Part shown: positions 40,604 to 52,572 of the stretch, piece after piece | How the letters are laid out: each line of letters begins with the position of its first letter | How positions within the stretch are numbered: position 1 is the stretch's first letter | NCBI GenBank assembly: GCA_000499405.2 | Contig: HG738138.1 | Location: 13,703,208-13,767,207, forward strand | Direction of reading: 5' to 3' | Length of the DNA stretch: 64,000 bases | Source: Onchocerca volvulus | Lineage: Eukaryota; Nematoda; Chromadorea; Rhabditida; Onchocercidae | The notes under the pieces: model-generated | Seen by the model: the letters and a program-made list of their open reading frames with translations, nothing else | Told to the model about the DNA's origin: nothing | Database searches by the model: none | Translations under genes and position numbers: made by a program

Positions 40604-41262
40604 TCAGTTATGTTCTTCTCCAGAAGCATGCTTTTCGCGATACTTGTACTTTAGACGTTTTTCTTCGGGAACCAGCATAACATACAATGAGCAAATAATC
40701 GCTGCAGCAGCAATTCCCAAACTTAAACGATACAGTACCTCCAAGTGTACTCCATATGGTGACCGTTGAAAAAATGGATCTGTTTTCGGTGTCTACAGTT
40801 ATTTAAGCGTTAAACCGAGTATAAGTAAATCAAATAAATCCTTTGCAATTGAAGACACAGATATGAAAAAGATATAAAGTAGATAGAGATATAAAGTCTA
40901 CTGATGATTTTGTCGTTTCACTGATATTTTATTATTTTCACCATTAGTTACGAAGATTATCAATAATCACTGGCTTTATGCAAGCATATATGAGACATCT
41001 TATGTGGTTTACCAAAGAAAAAAAAAAACACTTCGTTTCTTTGGCCACTAACTAATTTTTCAATTTTCCTACGAAAAATAAAAGACTATAGAATATCTTC
41101 AATGAATAATAGATAAATTTTCTCAAAGAAGACAAAACGAACCATTTTATCATGGAGTTCATATACTTTTTTTCGATTTTTGCCGAAAAGGAATAATCTT
41201 GGTTTGTTGTATCTATCGTCCCACAATCCAGCACTAGCATATTCGTTTAATTTACGGAACAT
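40604..41262 (-). CDS. Small single-pass membrane protein, unknown function
   Basis: Two exons, 41143-41262 and 40604-40792, encode 102 residues (ATG at 41262, TGA at 40604). The N-terminal half is hydrophilic and basic/aromatic (MFRKLNEYASAGLWDDRYNK). A membrane segment near residues 62-82 (LYRLSLGIAAAAIICSLYVM) is followed by a charged tail VPEEKRLKYKYREKH. The size, basic N-terminus and single helix resemble accessory subunits of mitochondrial respiratory complexes, but I do not recognise the family. Just upstream is CTTTTTTCAG followed by 14 bases before the ATG, a good site for spliced-leader trans-splicing. It could instead be an intron acceptor with an upstream exon I missed. Confidence 0.65.
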
Positions 41263-41267
41263 CTCAT

Positions 41268-41285
41268 ACTTATCTCTGAAAAAAG
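41268..41285 (-). promoter_or_regulatory. Candidate trans-splice acceptor
   Basis: Reading the minus strand, a polypyrimidine run ending in TTTTTTCAG lies 14 bases before the ATG at 41262. Nematode genes often receive a spliced leader at such positions. Transcript 5' ends would be needed to tell this from a cis-intron acceptor. Confidence 0.35.
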
Positions 41286-42768
41286 GACCAAAAACAAACT
41301 TTAAAATTAAAATATCGTTTTTAAAGGAAGATATTTTTTATTTTTTTGAAGATTATAGTCATTTCCATATCGAGAAGTGCCTAACAGCCCTGTCCATTAA
41401 AAAAAAAATCCTACGGTGGGATATTAGAATCAGATAAAATTTGGGCAAGAAGATTGGTATTCAGCATCTAGCTTGAGGTCACAAATATGTTATAAATTCA
41501 TGCAATGCCATGAACGACTGAATCGATAGTTAAAGATTATAATGAAAACTATCGGGATAAAATTAGTCAAAGGTTAGATCTCTTAAAAAATGAACGGACC
41601 GCCTAATGATAAAAGCAGCGAAGGATAATTTATTCCCTATACATTTGGTAATGGAAACCGGAATTGGAAATAATTAATGTTATTCTTTAAAATTAATGAA
41701 GCTCTTTTATGATTACGATACGCAGGAGTTTATCTTGCTACGATGAAATTCAAAAATGGAGAAGCTCACTCTTTCGGTGGCCCTGTCTGAATTGTTTGAC
41801 AACATCCACTTGGTAACCTAGAAAAAACAATAAGCCGAGACGGAGCAAGTGCCAGTCGCATTGAGCAGTACTGTAATAGAAATTTAAAGTTGAAAATTTA
41901 CCTCTTCCTGCAGGATGATAAAAGCAGAAAAATATTCACAGAACTTGAATCCGAAATACGCAGCAAAGGTAGAAAATGGACAAAGCATAAAACATACATT
42001 TGTTATACTATTCAGTTTCATAAAAATCCCAGAGAATATTTTAAGATGTTTTTACCTTCTTTTTTCCCGCGATCCAAACATAATCAAGGTACAAAAAATA
42101 CTGAGACGGAAAGTTACCGTTATTTCTCATGAATCAATCATTTGGAAGCAGTGATTTCGCTTTAACGTTTCATACATAGACATCGAGACTGCGATGATAG
42201 TTATGGAAGTAAATTTAAAACATAAGTTATTCATTAAGACTAATTCATAACAAAATGGACAGAAATACCCGTTTGGAACAAAATCAACGAAAAATTAATT
42301 AATAAGGAGCATAACATTATAATGTATTACGTAGGTTCTAAAACACTGCTTCTCTGCAAAGGAACAAAGTTGAAAAAATTTTAGGGAATCTACGTCTTAA
42401 CATATAAGCTGCTATATGTATAAGTCTGCATAGATGGCAAACAGGGCAAACCTGTTTTCTGAATTAATTTAGTTTATAGCGCAAAATATTTCAAACCTTT
42501 AAATATCTCTTAAAAATAACTCTTCATTTATTATTAAGATATAACAGATTTCTAAGTCATAAAACTGATTTCCCGAGAACATTCGAAAAGATGGTAATGA
42601 CTAACAAAGGATGGTAATGACTGCAATCATATATGCTAACTACAATTAACCTTTTTATCATATATATCACGCTCTAATTTGTCAACTTTAAAATGAAAAT
42701 AAGGATTTAACTCTTCCAGTGTACACATAACCAACTACCTATATAAAATAAGCGCAACTATAACCAAA
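41286..42768. other. Intergenic, no exon recognised
   Basis: Between the small membrane protein and the end of B3GLCT. The overlapping plus-strand frames at 41890-42154 have no splice context or family match. A short direct repeat (GATGGTAATGACT) occurs twice near 42590-42621. Confidence 0.5.
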
Positions 42769-45700
42769 TTATAACTCGGAATGTAATGGGCGGCTAGCTA
42801 TTTGATCGGATGCTTCATGTAGACGTTTCATATAAATTTCGTATGGATCTACATTCATGAACTTATGAAATGATATAGGTCGTATTCGTTTGAGATACAA
42901 CTCTGAATAATCTTCTGGCTGAGCTTGATGAAAAGCTGCGGAATGAATTATCGGAATGTAAAGACGACGTGCGCACATTCCTAAAATAATGGTGAATACG
43001 ACATGCAAACCGTCGGAGAAAACATGAAATTGAAATAATCTAGTAGTATACGTAAATTATGTTTTTCTTAGAAATCTAGCAATTTCCATTATTTCCGACT
43101 TCAAAGATCTCATTATCGATATTGATTAACACGTAATGAAAAATTTTGCAAGAAGAAATGTTAAGCCTCAGTTCACATCAAATATTTTGCTGTGATATAT
43201 TAAATACTATTCCGCGTATGCTCTGTCATGGAACAGTGAGCTTTTAATATCCACAGTCACATATAAAAAATATTCAGAAAGGTAATTATTATCTAAAAAT
43301 TGAAATTTGCAGAAAATAAAATTTTAAACTACACTTAAATTTGATGAATAATGAACAAAGCACAGTTCACGAGTAAAATTTAAAATTCTTCAGAATTAAC
43401 AATTTGATATACAAAAGCATTTACCGATAATCATGTCATCAGGAGAATCAATTTTCGGACAGCTACAAAAGGAAGTAATCTTTTCCACGGCTTTTCGCGA
43501 AAATATCATTCTGCAATTGGAACCTTGAGGTTATTTTTCTAAAGATTATTGATGTCTCATATATAATGATAGATTACAGCAAGTAAAAATACCTACCCAG
43601 CACCACCAGTTGGATAATCATACCCTTCACGACCATCAGTACTGAAACCATAACCGTATCTTTCACCAATAATTATTTCCTTCTTCGCATCATAACAGGA
43701 CAAAAGTTCATAAAGCCTTGAAACACTATAAACTGACTGATTACAATTTCGTACTAATGATAAAGAAATTGCAGACAAAACACCCTGAATTTTTATAAAA
43801 TAATTTTATAAGCAGAAGCACGAAATAAAGATCAAATGGTTTGAGTCGTATGTATTTCAATCATTAGTACATACGATTCAAAATAAAAGAAAGCAGAGTT
43901 CACCTTATCAAAGTATCGTCATCCGTTACCACCAACCATCGTGTTTTTGACATTTCTTCATTTTTCAAATAATATGCCATTATCCCAAAAGTTTTTCCAC
44001 AGTGTCCTAAAATGTTTTATTTCAACTGGTTGAAAATTCCAGAAATTTTCTTGCTTCAAGTTTCAAAGCATTTAACAGATGCAGAGTTGGGTAAAAACAA
44101 AATATCATGACTAAGTTAGATTCTATTCAAAAATCATTTAAAGGTACTTCCATTTTTATTTGTTATTCATATATTATAACTTTGTTTATAATATAACAGA
44201 ATAAATGTTAAATGAAATAAGGTTCATTATATTTGACAAAATTCAGTTCTCACAACTTCAAAAAAGTACCTCTTTCCGTATTTTGAATGCCAAGATTCAT
44301 AGTTGGTACATAATGATCTTCCATATCGCTAAAATATTCTACAAATTTCGCTGTTTTTGCCCAAGTTCGTTTTACAACTACAACACGCGTTTTATGGAAT
44401 TCACTGAAGGTTTTGACCGCAAAGTAAACATCATTGTTGGTTATTTTATTCGTGCACTAAATTTGTGGATTCAGCTGACTTGATTTTAATTGAAATCACT
44501 AACATTAATCATGGTAAATGCAGCACGATTCATTTTGGGATACTTAATTTCCTTGCATGATTCAATCTTAATGATGTATATTTTATAAGATACTGATGAA
44601 ACACAATAATACCTGCCATTATTTACTGACAGAATCAAAACTTGAAATGGTGAACGTCTTAAAACTTTATCTATAAAAGAAGCTATTAGACTATCAATAA
44701 TTACAAAGATTGAAATGGCAGTCCTGAGACAACAGCTTTTTTATTACAAAGACGAATGCTGCCATCTCTCTCAATTCATTCTTCATTTCCTTTTAATTAA
44801 AAGATATTCAACCCACAAATAACACAAATATATTACATGAATAGGATATGAAGAGAAATTTAGAAAAACCTGGAAGTCCGGCGGTATGTATCGAGTAATA
44901 CATTGCGATTCATGTTCCAGAAGACAGAAAGACAACGTGTTGTTTAATCTGATACCACGTTTATCTTTCAATAACCTGGCAAACTACAATCTAGATTTCT
45001 TCAATATTTCATCCCATTTTCAGAAATAATCTTTTCGACCATTCTTTGCATCAGTAGTACAGTACATCATTTCTTTTAACTTTTGATCAATTTAACCAAG
45101 TTGAAAATCGCTATGAACAAGAACAAAAAATAACCTCATGTTTTGCATCGATAGTGAAACCTTCCCAATCCAGAACATTAGCGCCTTGAAGTAAAGTCCA
45201 TGAAAGTGCTAACCCACTGGCAAAATCAGGATAAAAGAAATGTTCATCGTCTTCATATTTGAAAAAATGATGAATTATTGTATTTCTGGAAAAAAAAAAA
45301 ACTTACCGAATATATAAAAAATCTTCAACAAAAATTGAACAGAAAGTAAATAGAATACAAACTATAAAAAAGTCTGAAAAAGAGAGATATTTTTTCATGA
45401 GTATTTATCTCTGCAGTCGGATCTCTGTTCAGATTTTTATGATTTAAGTCATCTCATAATTAATATGCTATAATTTGCGTACACACGATAAGCTTATTTC
45501 TTTATAAGACTTGGTGTTTTTTTTTTTGAAAAAGCAAAAGTTAAATATAAGAATCAAAGGACTCAACGTTTCATCAATTAATCCTCGTCCAACTGCATGA
45601 TCCACACCCTTACCGAATGAATTCAGATATCTGATCAAAGCAGTAACATTCACTACCGTATCCGGCTCACAGATTAGTAACCAATCCCACTCCGTCTTCT

Positions 45701-46422
45701 TGTACTTTTGAGATAGACTGCAAATCACCAACGTTTAAGAAGCTTCAGCATTATATTTTGCTTTATTTTTTTCAGGAAGTCAACCAACCTTCCCAACATC
45801 GGCCAAACTGCCCAAGCTCCAATCAATCCTGGAAGATCTTCGTATGTTTTCAGAATATCGGCATGCTAAAATCCTTAAGATTTTGATCAAAATAATCAAA
45901 TTGACATAGCGATTTTGGTTTCACAATTTCACCACAGAAAACTTCAGCACAATTATAATTACATGTAAGCTTCAAGGTACTCTAATTTCTGCAGAATTTT
46001 TTGCAAAAATCAATGTAACGAGCTAAATATAGAAGATGCATAGAGGATATGACCAAAACTATAACATAATCATATGATTGCAGACTGTAAAGTCGAAAGG
46101 TCCTTTGTCACGCAAAAGATTTAATTTTCTCTTTCCAAAATAGGAGAGAGAAATAAAAGGGCGAAGGACAATTTTGAAGAAACTGCCAGTTATAAAATAA
46201 CAGAAAAGCTGTAAAACAAGATGTTAAAAGATGTTAATAAATCAAAAACATCTCTTTTACCAAATTTGTATTTTCCGAAAATTGTTTCTTCAGCGAATCG
46301 AATAGAACAGAAGTTCTATGAGCATCGTAATCAGCATTTTGCGACAAAATCACAAAAAGAATCGAAATTTCATGTTCGACCATCGATGATTCTAACAAAA
46401 AAATGTGAAGAATTCTCATCAT
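42769..46422 (-). CDS. Beta-1,3-glucosyltransferase (B3GLCT, GT31 family)
   Basis: ER enzyme that adds glucose to O-linked fucose on thrombospondin type 1 repeats, part of their folding quality control. Ten exons with consistent phases: 46261-46422, 45789-45865, 45568-45717, 45135-45285, 44870-44975, 44270-44456, 43904-44006, 43597-43725, 43425-43510 and 42769-42980. The N-terminal half has the degenerate first GT-like domain ([53 protein letters not shown]). The catalytic half follows human B3GLCT closely: [30 protein letters not shown] with the DXD metal motif, [10 protein letters not shown] then [20 protein letters not shown] and [16 protein letters not shown]. The C-terminal HSEL resembles a KDEL-type ER-retrieval signal (human ends in REEL). 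The start is the first of two adjacent ATGs, giving a short hydrophobic leader [10 protein letters not shown]. Confidence 0.93.
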
Positions 46423-47771
46423 AAATGCGTTTATCAATAAAAAAATTTATCTCAACTCACTACATTCTAGTTTATTCTATTCATTAAATTATCGGTGGAA
46501 CCACTAATAAACAAGTACGCAAACAAATAATCAATTAAATTGAATAGAAAAATAGCAATTTGTTGTAAAGTTCAAATATTATTATATCTGTGAGCAAAAA
46601 AAAAGACACAGAAAGTATTTTAGCCAAACTTACTTCGATCTTGAAATTCGTAGGCTGAAACCATCCAAATACAAAACAACACTAACATTCCATTTACAGT
46701 CGTAGATTTCGTAAGACAAACATATCTTTTTATTACCAACCGAACCAACTCTGAAATTATAAGTATTGATGTTTAATCAGAACTTGAAAACACAGAAAAG
46801 CACAAATACGTTTAGACCTGGAATAATGGTTATTCAATACATGAAACAGTAGGAATCGGATTGGTTAAATCTTTATTTAACTTGTCGAGAGCCGAACGTT
46901 TCATTAAGCATTTTACACAATCAAAAACTGTCTTTTTTCAAGTATAAAAAGGATGGGAACAGAAGTTAAACCAAGCTTCCTTCGATCATAAAAACATTCA
47001 ATGATTCATATTTCGAATTTTTTTAAAGAGTGCGGAAGCATTAAAACCACAAAAATATTTTTTATAATTACGATCATAAGTAGAACAATAAGGATATATC
47101 CTGTAATCAAAGAATGTATCTCTATATTGTTATATTTTATAAATTAAACTAGAAATAACAAATCATATAAAAATTCAACTTTATAAATAATTCATCAAAA
47201 ATCACAAGATATGAACAGACCTAGGTTAATATCTTTCTAAACCCTAACACTGAAAGGAAGAACTTTCAATGTTCAAGTTTTCCTAATTGAAGTGAAAGAT
47301 CTCACTGACACTCGGATATCAAAAAATAGTTCAGTAGTTCTGAAAAAAGGAAGAACAAAGATTTCGCAATCGTAAATGCATTATTGCAAATAATATTAAT
47401 TAGACATGCGAATAAGTGAAATGCATGTTAATTTAAGCCTAAATGCTTCGAGAATATGCATAAAGAATGGTATTTAAGCAGGTAAGCATAAGTTTACAAC
47501 CTATTTTCGTTTTCACAACTGAATCGATTGGCTAGTAGTTTTATAATTAGTTTGCCAGCAAGAAACTTTATTTAACAGCAAATCTCGAATCAAATTAAAC
47601 CTTGATTAAGTCTTAAACAATTAATTAGCAGAATGAGTTTAAATTGCTCCACAAAAGATAATAGTCACATAAGTTTCGCGCCTTTCCAAAACTTTCCATG
47701 ATAAATTTTTTGAATTGCCATGAAATTTGGCAATTTGCAATTTAAACCTTCTGTTCTTGAACAAAAAATAG
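46423..47771. other. Intergenic, no exon recognised
   Basis: Separates B3GLCT from RAB5IF, both on the minus strand. AT-rich with no coding-like stretch or strong repeat. It contains the B3GLCT upstream region and the RAB5IF 3' flank. Confidence 0.5.
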
Positions 47772-48687
47772 TCAGTTAAAGTGTGAAGCAGAATAAACGC
47801 CTATCCATGACACCATAAACGTTGCGAATGCAGATCCAAAACCTTCTTTTGCTAATTCCCAAAATCCACCCAAAGAATCTTCGTCCACCTGAAGAGTTTT
47901 GTTCAAATCATATAAAAATTTGGCATAGATTATTCGTTGAACCTCTGGATAAAATCAAATGAGTTTTTTTGTTTCATATTGTTTGAATAATGTATCACAG
48001 CTCTTAGTAGTAATGTCATCGGCGAATTGACAAACATTTTGCAAAAAATATCAAAATATGTCTTCCCTAAAGCAAAAAGAAGATAATCAATAGAAAAGGA
48101 AACAGGACTAGTAAACTGATGTTATTTAAATAATCAAATTGAAAGAGATACCAAACCTTCTGAAAATTGGTAGCATATAGTTGGCCGACTGTGGTAGAAA
48201 TTACGATATACAGAACGATGGCCAGAAAACCGTGTAGGGGTATGAATCCCCAGAAAATGCCAATCATAAGTGCAAGAAGTTGTCTTCCCCAATACAATAC
48301 ATCCAACAATTCATCTTTATCGGGCCAGTCGCTTCCGCTTACTAACGCTTTAGCCAACTAAGAAGATAATGAACAATATATATAAAATATACATGTCGCA
48401 GGTAGTTTTCAATCGCATGAACTTCATGACTTTGCAATTGAATAACGCATACGTAGGTTCAAATCAGGAAAATTTTCTCAACCAAAACAAGGACTCATGC
48501 ATATAAGGATTACAAGCGTGATCACGTAAAGATTGAAGATGACTTCCGATGTAAAACTGTTGAATGCAAAAAAAAAAGAAAAACAATATATTTCAAGTAG
48601 TATAAAAAAAAAAAAAATTACCGTTTTTTTCCAGTGAACAGTTTCGACGTTAGCTTGTGGCTGTGAACTTTTCTTCGATGACATCAT
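47772..48687 (-). CDS. RAB5IF / OPTI family ER membrane protein
   Basis: Three exons, 48622-48687, 48157-48357 and 47772-47888, give 127 residues (human RAB5IF about 137). Strong matches in order: SDWPDKDELLDVLYWGRQLL (human WEDKDEFLDVIYWFRQII), GIFWGFIPLHGFLAI, then VDEDSLGGFWELAKEGFGSA (human DEEEYGGTWELTKEGFMTS). Two to three hydrophobic helices fit the Rab5-interacting/EMC6-like fold. In mammals it pairs with Asterix in a ribosome-translocon-associated complex that helps insert multi-span membrane proteins, and has also been reported as a respirasome assembly factor. All junctions are in phase 0. Two ATGs stand side by side at the start. A minus-strand frame at 48478-48562, inside intron 1, was left out because exon 1 joins directly to exon 2 in frame and in homology. 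Confidence 0.9.
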
Positions 48688-50217
48688 TACGATTTGTGTG
48701 TCAGTTTATCATGTAGTCTGAAATTCTACGGTACGGTATATAGCAAACAGTGGCAGCTTAAGCTTATAATGGATAGTAATACCATAGATTTATATCAGGA
48801 TAAATCTTTCGCTAATCCCAACTATTCTTGTGATATTTTCGGATGCACTTTCTGAAACCAAACTACAGTTAAGTTTACAATATTTGTGAACGCCGTTTGC
48901 TCGAAGCTTAAAAAACATTGACCTTTGAACTTATTAACTGACTTTGATATATTATGCGAAAAATAACCACAGAATTTTTACAGCATTACGAGATTCATAG
49001 TGGTTCCATGAACACAACCTACTCATCAGACTTACGTGAACGCGCCAACATGCGTGTTATTGTCTAATCCTTTCGAACTCTGCCATAATACTCTGTATTT
49101 TTCTCCAGCAATCTATCCTATCCCGAAAGACATGGGTTAGGTGCTCAGTTGCAAAAAAGTCAAGGAAAGATGCTATTGCTTACCGCGGGTAAGAAGTCTT
49201 GTCCGCTTGTGTCTCGGGAGTTAGTTTCCTGGGATGTCCTTATCATTTTCTGTTTCCTCTTCCCTGATTACTTTCATATAATTATGATTGGGGAATTTTA
49301 TTGCACTTTTGTAGTTAACCTTTTATGTTGTGATATTAGTGATAGTGATTGTGTATATCGCTGTGAAACTGGAATCATATTCCTTCTTTACTATTCCGCG
49401 CATCCTAACGAGATATCTCGGTCCAATTTTGCTAATTTAGAATCAAAGATAGGCAATATAATAGCACATTTTCTTTTTTAAAAGATCAAGAATGATGACA
49501 TTATACAATTTTTTTTTTTTTTCGCACAAAATAATAATTGAATAAATGAAAGAGGCGAGTATTTGCACGCAATAATCATCAAGTAATTAAGTAAATAATA
49601 AATATAATGAGTTAATTAAGTGAAACATTTGCCAAATTTTTCCATGTATGTTGTAATTATGTAAATTTTTCAATGATCATTTGTTGTGTTCAGTATATTT
49701 CGTCAACATTTCTTGACAAAATATGAGCATGATAAAAAAAAAATTGTATTGTATTTACTTTTTGTATTTTAAAATTAAGTTCAAAAGAATTAAAAAGTTC
49801 GATCTATACTTCATCGTTTGCAATCCTTTTTGTTTGACCATTCTTTTTGTCGGCATCATAAAATTTAGAATTATTGAAGAAATTCGTAGATGGAAATTTT
49901 TTCTGTGTTGAAAGATGAAATCCAACAAGAGTTTACATTACAGAAAAATTTTGATAGAATAAAGGAATTTTTAAATGAATGGAGTAGTAACTGGGATAGA
50001 AGCAGACCAGATTTTCTGGCGAAAAGGAAAGGGAGGCAATCGTATTTCTATCGAATAGGATAAGTTATCTTCTCGCACTACTAATATAGATTTAGTCGGA
50101 AGCAAATCTGCATTTTCAGTATATTCGGATAAACCGAAACGCTTTGCATCTTTCTCCATCCCATCACTTCTTTAAATGTAATAAAGCAACGAATTCCGAA
50201 ATGATCCAGTAATTATG
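48688..50217. other. Intergenic, no exon recognised
   Basis: Holds the RAB5IF upstream region and the RNase H-RS gene 3' flank. A plus-strand open frame at 49149-49481 is Cys- and Phe-rich and lacks start context, introns or homology. The minus-strand frame at 50159-49971 is probably 3' UTR. T run near 49510-49522. Confidence 0.45.
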
Positions 50218-50535
50218 TTAATGTTGTCGTCGTCTGGAATATTTTCCTGGTACATAAGCACTTCGACTTCGGCGATGTCCGGAGGAATTAATACGTCTGG
50301 ATGTGCGGTTCCGTAATCGTGAACGTGACCGTGAATGTGATCGTGATCGTGAACGTGAACGTGATCGTGAACGACGGCATATCGGAAATTCACGATCGCG
50401 TAACACGTCACGAAACGGTGGTTCGCTCCGAGATCGCGCTAATCGAGCATCCATAGTTGCTTGACGGGCTAAGTTGTTTGCCTAAAATCAAAAATTCGCA
50501 AATGCCAATCTCAGGACGTTTATTTAGTTTTTATG

Positions 50536-50570
<35 letters not shown>

Positions 50571-51922
50571 AAAAGAGGCATTTAAGATTTTTTTAGGAAA
50601 TGTTATGAAGGCAAATAAAAAGTCAATATCCTTATCTTTCATATAAAGCTTGCATAGCGAAGTATTCTGACTAATGCTACCCAAAACGAGTCATTCTTCA
50701 AAGTCAAGTTTAACCTCTTCGTTTCCATGCTCTCCTTCATGGCCAAAAACATGCTCAAACTGTACGCCATTTGGAAATTTACCGGCTAATCGCTTCAGTT
50801 TGAAATATTCTCTATGAAATCGCCCATTAAAACCATCGTTATTCATTGCATATATAAGCGGTAGGAAATCGGTGCGTAATATAACATTTTCACCTCTGAC
50901 AATGAAAAAGAAAACTAATTTTAATCATTTAACCGAAAAGGCTCTTTTTCGATAAGCAAATTGATGCGGTATTGTCATTGTCATACGATATTTTGAGCGT
51001 AATTTGCGGATAAAATCTACAGAATTAATGGTTAATGAGTTAATTTTACTTGTAGAAATTCCATTTTCGTAGTAATTTCAATGCTGTCCTGGCTGCAGTT
51101 ATTTCAGCCAGTCCACTGTTATGTTCATAGCCATGAATCGCCTCACTTTTGTTCAAGGGATGATTGTGTCCGAAGTAAATGCCAATGCCGGATGCGCGAT
51201 TTTCGATGCAGGAACCATCAGTGTAAATCTTGAAATGATTAAAAAATCCATTTTAATTCGCAGCTGGCGAAATATTTGCATAGCTAGTCTCTCTATCGTA
51301 CTTTTTTTCTCCGACAACTATCATTTTTCTTTTTTTTCTTAAAGTTAAGATATTACCATACTTGCTGATAACTTGTTGAAAAATACACTGTAACTATTTG
51401 AAAATCTCTTTTTTATATGACGTGAAAATTTGCAGTGTGTCATTCACTTAACATTTTTAAGGATTAGAACTTTTTGTGAAATAAAAAACACACAATGACA
51501 GGTGGTAATTCGGTTATGTTCGTATTAATTCCGGTAGGTTCGTTGAGTTTTGCAGTTTCAGTAAATCCACTAGACTTTTTTATAGTTCCACCAACGATAC
51601 TATCACTACTTTCAGTGGATGAATATGTTGTCTGCGTACTCTCTAGAAGCGTATAAAACGTTTAAAGGTCAAAGTATATTTTAAAATTCCCAACAAAATC
51701 CATGAAATGAATTACATTGTAACCCGACCTGAAAACTGTTACGCTGGTTTTCCTCTAAATACTTCACTCATTTTCTACCAAAACTTTTTTTACTGATATG
51801 CATAATAATCCTTTCCGAGCTGTGACAGTGATACCTTCAAGCATGCCGTTCTGCAGCAAGAATATCCCGGGAAAATTCCAGCCAGTACTGCGACGTATGA
51901 AATTAGATACCGAACGAAACAT
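50218..51922 (-). CDS. RNase H1-like protein with C-terminal RS domain
   Basis: Five exons, 51794-51922, 51494-51640, 51050-51228, 50715-50895 and 50218-50481, stay in phase and encode 299 residues. Residues 1-92 are an unrecognised N-terminal region (start MFRSVSNFIRRS, basic and amphipathic) followed by a Ser/Thr-rich linker. Residues about 93-225 are a type 1 RNase H domain: IIYTDGSC (first Asp), GIGIYFGHNHPLN, GLAEITAARTALKLL (Glu), ILRTDF (second Asp), HVFGHEGEHGNEEANNLAR. The last metal-ligand Asp, in 'NEEADRLAR' of human RNase H1, is Asn here. The final exon completes the RNase H motif and continues into an arginine-serine dipeptide tail (RS repeats at about residues 240-260, more RS/RR beyond) ending RRRQH. 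RNase H cuts RNA in RNA-DNA hybrids; RS tails target splicing factors and nuclear speckles. The acceptor used for exon 2 (GAG at 51641-51643) was chosen to keep phase; an alternative AG lies 2 bases upstream. Confidence 0.85.
50299..50372 (-). repeat. Hexanucleotide-type repeat encoding the RS tail
   Basis: On the plus strand this reads as repeated CGTGAACGTGATCGTG-like words, which on the minus strand give CGNTCN codons (Arg-Ser). The repetition is at both DNA and protein level, so RS dipeptide number could vary by slippage. Confidence 0.7.
50538..50566. repeat. Poly-A/T tract in an intron
   Basis: An uninterrupted run of about 29 A on the plus strand (T on the coding strand), in the last intron of the RNase H-RS gene, ending about 57 bases upstream of the last exon's acceptor. 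Length may be unreliable in the assembly. Confidence 0.85.
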
Positions 51923-52572
51923 CTTAGTTATTAGTAGATAGAAATTAAAACGACCTTAACCAATAGACAAACATCTTTATAAATGGATTGTTTATAAATT
52001 TGCATATTTTCTTATCAGTCAGTAATGCAATTTCAAAAAATTTCTTTTTTTTTTTTTTTTGTATGAAACGAGGGAAACAAGACAGAATTGAGTTATGAGA
52101 AATTTAAATTAAATACGATGAACTAAAGGAGGACTATCCATTTGACCGATCATCCCATTCTTTGTCGTTAACTACTTCATTCTTCTCCCCATTCCTCATC
52201 ATCACTTTTTTCTCCCGGAAGGTTGTTTTATTGATAATAAACAATTGTTACATCCTAATTGCTGTAGCGATTCAATACGAACGAAAGATTATCAATGGTA
52301 AAAGGCAAAACAAAGAATTTCCAACACAAACTTGACGAGTTATCATGTGCAGACATACTCTTAATGTTTCCCGATATTTCCTTGAAATCAAAGTTGCAGT
52401 AATTCGTTCGCCTATTCAAACACTAAATTATTCAATAAGAAATTAAAATAAACAATGAAATATAACGACATATCTTTTAAAATATTGAAAAATTTGAAAA
52501 TCAATGCAAATGTGTGCTAAGTATTTAAATGGTTCACTGATTCAAACTAATCATTGTTGAAGAGTGAGATAA
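51923..52572. promoter_or_regulatory. Shared upstream region of two divergent genes
   Basis: 650 bases separate the ATG of the RNase H-RS gene (-) from the ATG of the RING-like gene (+). It presumably contains both promoters. A T run at about 52047-52061 is the only notable word. The bases immediately before the RNase H ATG end in AG, compatible with a trans-splice acceptor. Confidence 0.35.

Noticed and set aside
41890..42154. Two overlapping plus-strand frames of about 80 codons
   Set aside because: Overlapping in different frames, no homology and no start or splice context.
48478..48562. Open frame inside intron 1 of RAB5IF
   Set aside because: Including it breaks phase and the alignment with human RAB5IF, where exon 1 runs straight into the KALVSGSDW region.
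49149..49481. 110-codon plus-strand frame, Cys/Phe-rich
   Set aside because: No splice context, no known domain, and composition like other random frames here.
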